A stretch of 64,000 bases of DNA from Anas platyrhynchos (Eukaryota; Chordata; Aves; Anseriformes; Anatidae): positions 4,737,501 through 4,801,500 of the forward strand of contig NC_092613.1 in NCBI RefSeq assembly GCF_047663525.1, in the 5' to 3' direction. A program made the translations under genes and the position numbers. Below the pieces are notes generated by a model, which searched no databases, was not told where the DNA came from, and was given only the letters and a program-made list of their open reading frames with translations. Positions within the stretch are counted from its first letter, which is position 1, and the number at the start of each line of letters is the position of its first letter. Shown here one piece after another: positions 11,466 to 53,760 of this stretch.

Positions 11466-13300
11466 GAAAGCAGTGCCTGTTATTTACCTTCCCCTTTCAT
11501 AAGACTTCCAGCACAGGATCCTGGATGAAACACCAAGATTGGAGAAGGAGGAGGTGCGTGATGGAACAGATATTCCTGCAGCCAGAGGGGAAACCATGTG
11601 AGGGAAAAGCATGAGGAGGAAGGAGCACCGACTGTAGCCCCCATCCCTCCTGTGCTGCTCGGGGGAGGCAGAGGTGTCCAGGCATGAAGGAATGAACGTG
11701 GGCCAGGGAAAGGGGAGAGGAACAAAAGAGAAATTTCCCCTATTTAAGCTTGTTTTGCCTAGGACAATAATTGACAAGTGACCTCCTTGTGTTTATCTCG
11801 ACCCACGAGGTTTCCTTGTCCCACTCTTCCTATCTTGTCCCCCTGTCCTGCTGAGATGGGCAGCATGCGAGCAGCAGGGTGATGGCTTGGCCGAGGCTAA
11901 GCCTCTGCGAGCAGGGCGGCTGGAAGGCTGATTTCCCAGGTCTGGAGCTGAGGTGGGATGGCAGAGCTCAATGTGACAGCACCTTGGGGACAGGACGGCT
12001 GGGCAAGGCTCGGTTCTCTACATGCTGACGTCTGGGTCCATCTGGGACAGGATGTCCAAAGCACCCATGTGGATCTGTCAGATGTGGAACAGCACTTACA
12101 GGAAACCTGAATCAGTGACCAGAGGCCACTTTGGGTACTTTGGATCATGACCTGCCAAACTCTAAGTTGTTATTGTTGCTTCTGAGCTTTTGCTGGAGAC
12201 ATAAACACAATCAGAGATTTTACCTGTGCATGTGTTACAATTATACTAATCATATTAATTCTCATACATGTGGTCCCTGCATCATTGAATTCCCGGTACT
12301 GATTCAAATTAATTCCTATTTGTCACCATTTTGGCACCTCCCTATCTACAAGAGAGGTGCTCGAGGATGCACGGGTTCAAGCTGTGTCCGTTTCCTTCTC
12401 TCCGTGCCATCTTTGGACTCCTGAAGGCTCGGGTAAACAATGACCCAGCATCAAAAGACCAACCCCGGTCAGCTGGAGGATGTGTCCTCTTCCTGTCCGC
12501 ATTTACCAGGAGTGTCTGCAGGATTAGGATTCAATCTACAATGGGAGCAAATTGGGAGCGTAATTACAGGCAGGAGGACGTTGTTTTATCACCCTGAGAT
12601 TGTGTCCAACACCCTGTGCCAGGTGCTTTTCCCAGAAGCACGTCTCTTGTTTAAGCCTGGTCAGATACATCAGTTCCTTCGTGAACAGACTGAGAAGGGA
12701 TTGGATTTCAGATTGACACGTTTAGCCCTCGATGAGCAGTGCTGCATAACAAACTAGGAAGGACGACACCTGCAGAACGAGGCATCTACAGTCACCAGCT
12801 GCTTTGGAAAGTTTCCTGTGTATCGTTTCATAATAGACAGGGCCGGCAGTGTGTGTTTTTGGTAGAAATTGCAGTGGGTTTTGAAGCATCTGCAAATAGA
12901 GGTGTTGACATTTTGCTGTGGACATGTGTATGACATTGGAGATGCAAATAACTTCTACTGTTGTTGTTTGTTTGTTTTCTGCCCCACTAACCAGAGTGCT
13001 AATGTTTTAAAAAGAAATGACTAAAAAATAAAAACAAACTAACAAAAAAACTGACCAATTTAGTAGGTATTTCAAACCCAGAGCCCCCGTCTGTCAACTG
13101 CTGCTTCCCACAATGGGAACAAACATGGGTGTTCTGACTCCTCGTCCTGCCTTCTTCTGAACTACTGGACTGTGCGCCTGTCCCTAACCTCATTACACAA
13201 ACATAAAGGTTTTTTTCCCCACTCCCACTGAATATACCTTAAAATGTGGCCCTTGACAAGCCTCCATCCTAGCCCAGCTTCTAGGACAATGCCATTTCCA
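11466..13300. other. Unassigned intergenic DNA upstream of the lysozyme gene
   Basis: No gene was recognised. Base composition falls towards A+T from about 12.1 kb, with an AT-rich part at 12160-12330 and another at 12950-13070. Confidence 0.35.
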
Positions 13301-13369
13301 GCTCTGGGGTGACAGTAACCCACCCAAGGTGCTCCGTAAAGTGTCCATGGTGGATGCCTCATGAATTGG

Positions 13370-13750
13370 TACCTACGCTATCGTAAAACTAATGAATGTG
13401 TAGCCAAACCCTAATTTAGAGGAACTTGGGGTGACCTCAGTTACTGTAATTACCCTAAAATGGTCCCTATGGCAACCCTGCCCCCATATGATAGGACAAC
13501 ACCAAATCATATCAACAGAACATGCCTAAGGCTAACCCATGGGTTACTGTAATTTCATCCTAAACTCAGTCTTTTCTGTTGCTGGAAATGAGACTCTTAG
13601 AGTTTTCGTGGCCTTTATCCACAGGTAAATCCCAGCTCAACTCCTGTGGCAACCATAACCATCATCTCAATGCCAACCCTAAATTTCATCCCTGGAACAA
13701 CCCTGTCCATGACTTCTGGCTGTGACCTCTGTCCGTGACCCCAGCCTCAC
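13370..13750. repeat. Degenerate CCCTAA / GCAACCCT-rich stretch
   Basis: Phrases such as CCAAACCCTAATTT, ACCCTAAAATGG, TGGCAACCCTG, CCAACCCTAAATTTC and GAACAACCCTG recur at irregular spacing. It looks like a decayed tandem repeat. It lies immediately upstream of the lysozyme promoter. Confidence 0.35.
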
Positions 13751-13845
13751 CGGGCTGGTGAGATAGGTACTAGCATCCTCCAAAAATTGTCTTTGGCTTT
13801 TGGCCCAATACTTTGCTAATTACTGCAAAAACCTCCCACGCTTAA

Positions 13846-15811
<1,966 letters not shown>

Positions 15812-16745
15812 CTGACTGCCAGCAGCGGCTGTGCTCTCAGGATGACCAACGGTGAAGAGCGGGGTTGTGCAGAGAGCAACTAGGAAAATGGATGGGTGCA
15901 GGGAACTGAACACAGCGTAAGGTGGATGGGTTGCTGGATATCGCTAATACAACGAGGCTTTGTGCTAATACAATGCAAGTAGAGAAAATTTAAAGGCTGA
16001 TGGCATAATAGAAATGAAACTTAGTGGCAGTGAGAGCATTACAGGCGGATTTTCAGCGATTTACTTGCATAGTCCTGTCTCAAGATTTTGTTGTCCTGAA
16101 TGATGACCATTTAGGTGTTCTCTATGGTTTCCTCTCTTTCTCTCTCCTCCTTCCTTCCTCCCTTCTTCCCACCTTTCCCCTCCCTCCCTTATCTTTCATT
16201 CTTTTCTTTCTTCGTATCTGAGATGAAGAAAGTAAGATCCTTAACGAATGCTGCATTAGTTACAAGAGCTGCATAATGGCAGCTGCCTTGTATCTAGGGC
16301 AGTCCCTGGCTGAGGTGGGAAGTACAGAGACAGAGAACTGCACTGAAACAGAAACTTGTCCTTAAATTTGTCCTGAACATCTGCTCCTAGCTGATGTGGG
16401 AGGTAGGGCACTGAAATGTGTGGACATCTGGTCTGGCAGAATATGGCTTTTCTTATCATCTTTCGAGGTGTCAGATCAAATACAGTGTAGGAAAGATGCA
16501 GGGAGTTCCTGTCTCAGTGAGGAAATAAAGGATGGGAAAGCCAATTAGGGCAGGGAAATGTTTTGCCATTTAGATCACGAGTAATTTTTCCAAATGAATG
16601 CTGAATCCAGGAACTGCACAAATGGAAGGGGACAACACTTCAGCCTTCAGCCACGCTTGCTTCTTTGTATGCTTTGTTCTGCTGCTTGGTGAGCAGTGAC
16701 TGCTTTCATGTTTAGACAATAAAGAGATGCTTTCACTTTTGTCTC
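15812..16745 (+). other. Lysozyme 3' untranslated region (presumed)
   Basis: This stretch follows the stop codon and has two AATAAA signals (16524-16529 and 16718-16723). The second is followed by a T-rich stretch (GCTTTCACTTTTGTC), fitting a cleavage site near 16.74 kb. The length is long but plausible; the end is inferred. Confidence 0.5.
16718..16723 (+). terminator. Polyadenylation signal, lysozyme gene
   Basis: AATAAA with a downstream T-rich element within 20 bases; the likely distal signal of the lysozyme transcript. A proximal AATAAA occurs at 16524-16529. Confidence 0.5.
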
Positions 16746-16799
16746 CAGAGTTTATGTTAATGTATAAACCAATTATGAAAGGTACGTTTATTCAGATGG

Positions 16800-16860
16800 C
16801 TAAAAAATGAAAAGAAAAAAAAAAAAGAAACAAAAAACAAAACAACCCCCCCAAAAAAAC
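16800..16860. repeat. A-rich low-complexity tract
   Basis: A run of A with occasional G and C (16800-16860), ending in CCCCCCC and AAAAAAA. No linked transposon was identified. Confidence 0.6.
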
Positions 16861-17404
16861 AGTTTAATGTAGCCTTGCAGAAGACTCTCTCCCTGTCTAC
16901 AGGGCAGACCTGTGGCTCTTTCCTCTCCCATGACAAACCCAGGGTTCATGACCTCATTAAGTAATTCAAAGAAGAACTATTTCACATGTGGGAGTCCTTA
17001 ACATTTAGAGAAAATTCAAGAGAACTTGAATTGAAGCCTGACCTTGTCACTGTATTCAGTGCAGGTAGTTTCAATCCATTCGGGGATTTGAACAACGCTT
17101 ATCTGGGGTTTTTACTTGTGGGTTGAACTGTGATTAAAGGATATTTTCCGCCTAGCTGATAGTTAAGGGACACTCTCAACAAAAAGAGTTAAGGGGAAGT
17201 GAAGGCTGCAAACCACACGTGTCCCTGCTAGGGGCTGCCGGGCTGGAAATTCAGCCTAGCACACACCAATCGAATCTGCCATTACCTCAAACCCTGTGAG
17301 CATCACATCGGCCACCAGAAACGGCTGCTGTGGTTTCTCCCTGGTGGCAGCAGAGCACCACACGCCTGCTTGCTCAGCTCCCTGCTCTCACCTTATGCTA
17401 CAGA

Positions 17405-17920
17405 GGGCAGTAAGGTTCTTGTAGGGAATCTTAGTGGAATGAGGACCGGCCACAGGCTGGTGGTTATAATTGGAGCTTTATTATCACATAAAAAAACTAG
17501 CAATCAGCAGAGCTTAGTGTTATCTCCAATCTCTAGCAGCTAGCACAGCCTGCAGTCACACAGAGCTCCCAGCAGTTAGCATTGCCTTCTTGTTATCCAC
17601 AGTTCTTGTTCCCTGCATTTTTCAGACAGCTGAACCCTCTGCAGATTGGGTTGAATTCTTAACAACCAGCACACAAAGCAACCCTCAGAATCTAGACTCA
17701 GACACGAGTTGCTCTCAGTCCTTGGGGGGAAGCAGCCGATGGTGGCAGCAGCTCGATCGCCATCCCTTGCCGAGCAGCAGCTCCAGTTCAGGTCCTTTGT
17801 AGGGTTTGCTGCTGCTTGATTTTATAAAGCAGAGCCCGTGCGTTGTTACGCCTCTGTGATCCATTAGTCTCAGCCTTCAGGGACCCCTCTGTAATGGTGT
17901 TGTGCTAATGCCACATCAAG
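17405..17920 (-). mobile_element. Possible solo LTR remnant, antisense
   Basis: Read on the - strand there is a TATA-type box (CTTTATAAAATC, + coordinates about 17818-17829). An AATAAA signal follows about 350 bases later (about 17470-17475), and then GGCCGGTCCTCATTCC and CCCTACA near the far end. That order and the CTCATTCC motif fit a retroviral LTR. Terminal TG/CA candidates exist, but no target-site duplication was found, so the limits are approximate. The alternative is a chance array in intergenic DNA. Confidence 0.35.
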
Positions 17921-17966
17921 ATGGGCCTGCAGCAAGCTCCTGTGCAAAACCCAGGGCGCAGGAAGG

Positions 17967-18021
17967 CAGCTCCCAGCTCCCAGCTCCCAGCTCCCAGCTC
18001 CCAGCTCCCAGCTCCCAGCTC
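17967..18021. repeat. (CAGCTCC)n heptamer microsatellite
   Basis: About eight perfect tandem copies of CAGCTCC. The tandem CAGCTC is not itself an E-box, so this does not add to the CACNA1S promoter motifs. Confidence 0.9.
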
Positions 18022-18599
18022 CTGCCTGTGGGCACAGAGATCTGAGAGGTTTCTGAGCATCCTCTCCAAGGACTGCTCGCACCGAGCCTGCCGTGCCCTT
18101 TCTCACCAAGACAGCTTTTCCAGGGGCAGGTGCTTCTTCATCCCCCACAGAGACCTCCCGAGGAGGTGCTGTGGGTGCTCTCGCAGCATCCTTAGGGCGA
18201 GGGGCTGCGGGTGCCTGGGGTGCTGTCAGCCTCTCGCTGCTCTCAGCATCAGCGCCACTAGATGGGCCCCAAGCCCTTACTGTGCATGGCTCCAGAAGCA
18301 TAGACTCGTGGCTTTCACCGGGGAGAAAGGGAAAAACAAGGGTGAAATGAGAAAAGGGATCATTGCCAGTGGCACAGAGACGAGTCCGCAGCCCTCAGCA
18401 GGAGCAGCGCGACTGCTTTGCACAAAATGCCCCAAAAGGGTGGTGGGGTTACTGCAGGGAGAGGACAGTCATGGTCTGAAGGGTTTCCCGGCCTGCTGGT
18501 GTGTAGAGGTCACAACAGTGGGTTCATGGCATTCTGTCATACACAAGGACGTGGAGGCTTTATTTTCTAAAATATCTATTTGTTACAGATTAACACAAA

Positions 18600-18682
18600 T
18601 CACAGCAGGGTGATGGTTGGAGCAGATATCTTGGAGGCCTTTTCCAAACTTAATGATTCTGTGATTCTATGAAATCACCACT
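18600..18682 (+). mobile_element. CR1 LINE 3' tip
   Basis: GGTGATGGTTGGAGCAGATA and the terminus AATGATTCTGTGATTCTATG mark the last 80 bases of a CR1 in sense orientation. An AT-rich simple repeat follows directly. Confidence 0.8.
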
Positions 18683-18815
18683 AACTAATATATATACCAC
18701 TAACTAGTATATATACAACATATATGCAATATATACAATATATACACAATATACAATATATTGTATACAATATATATATACAATATATACACCACTAACT
18801 AATATATTATGATTA
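18683..18815. repeat. AT-rich (TATATAC/AATATA) simple repeat abutting a CR1 tail
   Basis: ACTAACTAATATATATACC-like phrases recur three times, with TATATACAATATATACA-type alternation between them. It has strong potential for cruciforms or slippage. It lies 0.65-0.75 kb before the CACNA1S start codon. Confidence 0.85.
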
Positions 18816-18951
18816 AAAAAAAGGCAGGCATGTATCTGGATAGTAAGCCACCACAAATATTGCCAGAAAGTGAATATATTTATGTTGTAGATGTTGAGGG
18901 AATAGCACTAATAGTATTTTTCCCAGTAGGGCCGGCTCACTTGTGGCTGCC

Positions 18952-18961
18952 CCTATTTAGG
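18952..18961. promoter_or_regulatory. CArG box (SRF site) upstream of CACNA1S
   Basis: CCTATTTAGG is a perfect CC(A/T)6GG, extended to the palindrome CCCCTATTTAGGGG. It lies 495 bases before the CACNA1S ATG. SRF at such sites is a classic muscle promoter input; use here is inferred. Confidence 0.6.
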
Positions 18962-19204
18962 GGGCATTTTGGGAAGCCCCCCACTGGTTCTCCACCTTGC
19001 CCCAAAAGCGTGATGGGGGCACGCGTTGCCCCAGATTGGGCACGGGAGGCTGGAGGAGCCAGGGAAGGGGGTGACCCGGGACAAAGGCACTTTTCTTTTT
19101 GCAGAAGGGTGTCCCGGGGCCAGGCAGCCTGTCGCCACCCCCAGCCGGGGTCCGCGGCATGCGAAGCACTCGCCCGCCTCGCAATGCGCCGGGTGAAGGA
19201 GCGA

Positions 19205-19210
19205 CAGCTG
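19205..19210. promoter_or_regulatory. CAGCTG E-box upstream of CACNA1S
   Basis: CAGCTG, the core favoured by MyoD and myogenin, lies 63 bases before the MEF2 site and 242 bases before the start codon. The core is short and could be chance, but its company makes it credible. Confidence 0.5.
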
Positions 19211-19267
19211 CTGGGGGCCTTTTGCTGCCTCAGGAGCTGTGACAGCACCCGGGAGCCAGGCTGGGAT

Positions 19268-19277
19268 CTAAATTTAA
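19268..19277. promoter_or_regulatory. MEF2 site upstream of CACNA1S
   Basis: CTAAATTTAA fits the MEF2 consensus YTAWWWWTAR exactly and lies about 170 bases before the ATG in otherwise GC-rich sequence. With the E-box and CArG box it forms a muscle-type promoter. Confidence 0.65.
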
Positions 19278-19446
19278 ATCCCTGCTTTGTGTGTTTGGAC
19301 ATGCGAGCGCAGCCTCCAGCCCCCACTGCCCCACCACTCCGCCCGGCGCGCGGAGGAGACGGGCTCCGCAAGAAGGGGGCTCCCGGGGGGCTCCGGCTGG
19401 CCACGACCCGGGCAAGGGGGCGAGAAAAGGTTTGGGGACGAACACC

Positions 19447-51205
<31,759 letters not shown>

Positions 51206-51373
51206 GCCGCCTGCCACTGCGGCCCCCTGGGCACAGCCCCTTTCAGGACCCTGTGGGGGCTACCAGAGCAATGACAGGCACCTCCCCACCTTTTTGGGGC
51301 TGTGGCTTTGGGATGCTGGTGACGGGACAGGATAATGCTGTGCCAGAAGGGTCTGGGAAGAGCTGGATGGGTC

Positions 51374-51379
51374 ATTAAA
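51374..51379 (+). terminator. CACNA1S: Polyadenylation signal, CACNA1S
   Basis: ATTAAA lies 169 bases after the stop and is followed by a GT-rich stretch (GTGTCCCTGCTGTGTG), fitting a cleavage site near 51.40 kb. A second candidate AATAAA is at 51759-51764. Confidence 0.65.
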
Positions 51380-51399
51380 GTGTCCCTGCTGTGTGAGTC

Positions 51400-52372
51400 C
51401 CTGCGTTCCTCGTCCCCTCCTTCCTCTGCCAGCCCCACTGCACAGCTCAGGGCTGCTGACTGCAAATTGGGGCAGCAGCCGGATTTATTTCTCTCCAGGA
51501 AGGGGTCTGCCCCGGGGCTTGGTTTTACAGACTTCTGGTGCCCCAGGAGGAATTTGGGTGCCAGGCACTGGGGCAGCCCCGTCTCCCTCGGGCATCTGTA
51601 GGGTTCTTGCTTCAGAGGGTCTCCAGCCCCTCCAAAGTGGGTGATTCAGGGCTTTTCCTTGCCTAATATATATTAAAATGCAGCAAACCGATAGGTCCCA
51701 GGAGAGGTATTGAATCAATAGGGCTTGTCTGCGCTCCAGCAGGGCATTTTGTTAACTTAATAAAAGGGAAACGGCTGTTGCTGAGCTCCATCTGCAGCCC
51801 GAGCTCTGGGGAGCCCTTCTGGCACAGGGGACGTGCTGGAGCAGCCCCCTTCCCCCAGGGGCTGTGGGATCGGGAAGGGGCAGCCCTGGGAATCCCCTGC
51901 TCCTGCCCTAGGGCAGGGCACGCAGCCCCTTAGGTGACCCTAAACACCTCTGCCCTCTCCTGAAGAGGGTTTTGGGGGTGGGCAGTGATGGTTTGTGCGT
52001 CCCACGGGGGGTGCAGGGCTGCGTGTGCCCCCTTCTGAGGGTGGAGGGGTGGGGGGGAGCTCACTGGAGCCCCCAAACATGAAGGGTGACACGGTGAGGG
52101 GGTCCTACAGCAGCGATGGGGCAATGCCTCCGCACCCTCTGCTGGGGTTTGGGGCTGCAGGGGGGCTGCTCTGCCCCAGAGTGGCATTTGGGGGGGTTCT
52201 CCCTTGGGATGGAGCATGGGGTGGGCTCTGTAGGGCAGCACATGGTGTCACCAGCCCTCCAGCCCCGGGGGGCTTTGGTGGGGGCACCCAGCACCCTGCT
52301 GCCCCCTCAGCGGGGTGACACCACGGCTGGGGTGGCAGCTGGCCCCACACGGCCCTGGCACCCGCTTGGTAC
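51400..52372. other. CACNA1S-KIF21B intergenic DNA
   Basis: No gene was recognised. The stretch is GC-rich apart from an AT-rich part at 51660-51770. Confidence 0.5.
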
Positions 52373-53032
52373 TGCCTGGTGCAGCCCTGTATGGCCCAGT
52401 ACAGCCCTGTATGGCCCAGTAAACCCAGTGGAGCCCCGTATGACCCCATGCAGTCCTATATGGCCCAGTACACCCAGTGCAGCCCTGTATGGCCTGGTAC
52501 ACTCGATGCAGCCCTGCACAGCTTGGTGCAGCCCGGCATGGCCTGGAGCAGCCCTATATGGCCCAGTACACCCAGTACAGCCCAGTACAGCCCAGTACAG
52601 CCTGATACACCTGGTACACTCAGTGCAGCCCTGCAGGGCCTGGTGCAGCCCAGTACACCCAGCGCAGCCCTTTATGGCCCAGTACACCTGGTGCAGCCCT
52701 ATATGGCTCAGTACACCCAGTGCAGCCCTGTATGACCCCGTACAGTCCTATATGTCCTGATTACACCCAGTACGCCCACTGCATCCCAGTTACACCCAGT
52801 ACTCCCAGTACCCCCACTGCAGCCCAGTATGGCCCGGTACACCCAGTACTCCCAGTACATCCACTGCACCCCAGTTACACCCAGTCCTCCCAGTACACCC
52901 ACTGCAGCCCTGTATGGCCCCGTACACCCGATGCAGCCCCACACATCCCAGTTACACCCAGTCCTCCCAGTACCCCCACTGCAGCCCAGTACAGCCCAGT
53001 ACAGCCCAGTACACCCAGTACACCCAGGAACG
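52373..53032. repeat. Minisatellite of CCCTGTATGGCCCAGTACAC-type units
   Basis: Roughly 660 bases made of shuffled variants of CAGTACACCCAGTGCAGCCC and CTGTATGGCCCAGTA with unit steps of about 15-25 bases. All six frames stay open over long distances because of the repeat, giving spurious repetitive proteins. It ends just before the KIF21B CpG island. Confidence 0.9.
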
Positions 53033-53341
53033 GGGCCGCCGGCCCGGCAGAGGGCAGCAGGGACAGACTGGGGGTGCTGTGGGGGGGTGCGCGTGTAAAC
53101 GGGGGGGGGGCTGCGCGTGCCCGAGCGTGCGCGTGTGCGCGCCTGGCCGTGGGCGTGCCCCCGAAGCCCCGCCCCTTGTGACCACGCCCAGACACGCCCC
53201 TCGAAGCCCCGCCCCCTTCCAATCCCCCCCCCCAAATCTCGCAGCCCCCGCCCCTCCCGGCCCCGCTGGCTGCGGAGCCCCCCCGGCGGCACCGACCCCG
53301 GCGGCAGCGCCCGGACCGCCCCCGGCACCTGGGGCGCCGCC

Positions 53342-53433
53342 GCCGCCTTCCTCCTCCCCCTGCCTCTTCCTCCTCCTCCTCCTCCTCCTCCTCCTCCTCC
53401 TCTTCTTCTTCCTCCTCCTCCTCCTCCTCCTCC
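53342..53433. repeat. KIF21B: CTC/TTC trinucleotide-rich tract before the KIF21B start
   Basis: CTTCCTCC then long (CTC)n, a TCTTCTTCTT interruption and (CTC)n again, ending about 50 bases before the KIF21B ATG. It probably lies in the 5' untranslated region or core promoter. Confidence 0.9.
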
Positions 53434-53441
53434 CCCCGCGG

Positions 53442-53522
53442 ATGCTCTCGGGCAGCGGCGGCCGCGGTGCCCGGGCGGGGGGGGCATGGCGGCCCCGGAC
53501 AGCTGCGTCAAGGTGGCCGTGA
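53442..53522 (+). other. KIF21B: Upstream ORF overlapping the KIF21B start
   Basis: An ATG at 53442 opens a 26-codon frame (MLSGSGGRGARAGG...) that runs past the main ATG in another frame and stops at TGA 53520-53522, just before the splice donor. If the leader includes it, it would lower KIF21B initiation. Confidence 0.4.
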
Positions 53523-53523
53523 G
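53486..53523 (+). CDS. KIF21B: KIF21B exon 1, kinesin-4 family motor N-terminus (partial gene)
   Basis: Encodes MAAPDSCVKVAVR, ending in a split Arg codon, with donor GTGAGC at 53524. Human KIF21B starts MAGQGDCCVKVAVRIRP, while KIF21A has MLGAPDESSVRVAVRIRP. The CVKVAVR stretch, the exon end inside the Arg and the position downstream of CACNA1S in the same direction identify KIF21B. The protein is a processive plus-end motor that regulates microtubule dynamics in neurons and lymphocytes. Exon 2 (starting IRPQLSKEK in human) was looked for up to 64000 and not found, so it lies beyond the window. Confidence 0.85.
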
Positions 53524-53589
53524 GTGAGCGCCTCCGGGGGGGGGGGGTGGTGGTGGTCCCGGGGGTCCCGGTGGTCCCGGGACGGGGGA

Positions 53590-53760
53590 GGGGGGGTTCG
53601 GTGCAATCCTGGGAGGGGTCCGGTGCACCCCCATGGGGCTCGGTGCACCCCCATGGGGGGCTCGGTGCATCCCCGGGGGGGTTCCGTGCGCATCTGGGGC
53701 GCACCCGGTGCGCCCACAAGGGGAGCTCGGTGCGCCCCCGGGGGCTCTGTTCCCACCTTG
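53590..53760. repeat. Degenerate tandem repeat of CGGTGCACCCCCATGGGG-type units
   Basis: About six diverged copies of a unit near 25 bases (GGGGCTCGGTGCACCCCCAT and variants) at the start of KIF21B intron 1. Confidence 0.75.

Larger units (their letters stand above)
53080..53600 (+). promoter_or_regulatory. KIF21B: KIF21B CpG-island promoter and 5' leader
   Basis: Very GC-rich and CpG-dense DNA surrounds the first exon. Several CGCCCC/GGGCG and CACGCCC-type boxes occur upstream of a CT-rich tract. No TATA box was seen. The transcription start is not determined. Confidence 0.7.

Noticed and set aside
1-13800. Exons of TMEM9 or ASCL5, expected upstream of CACNA1S from human synteny
   Set aside because: No TMEM9 cysteine-rich exon or ASCL5 basic helix-loop-helix sequence was found on either strand.
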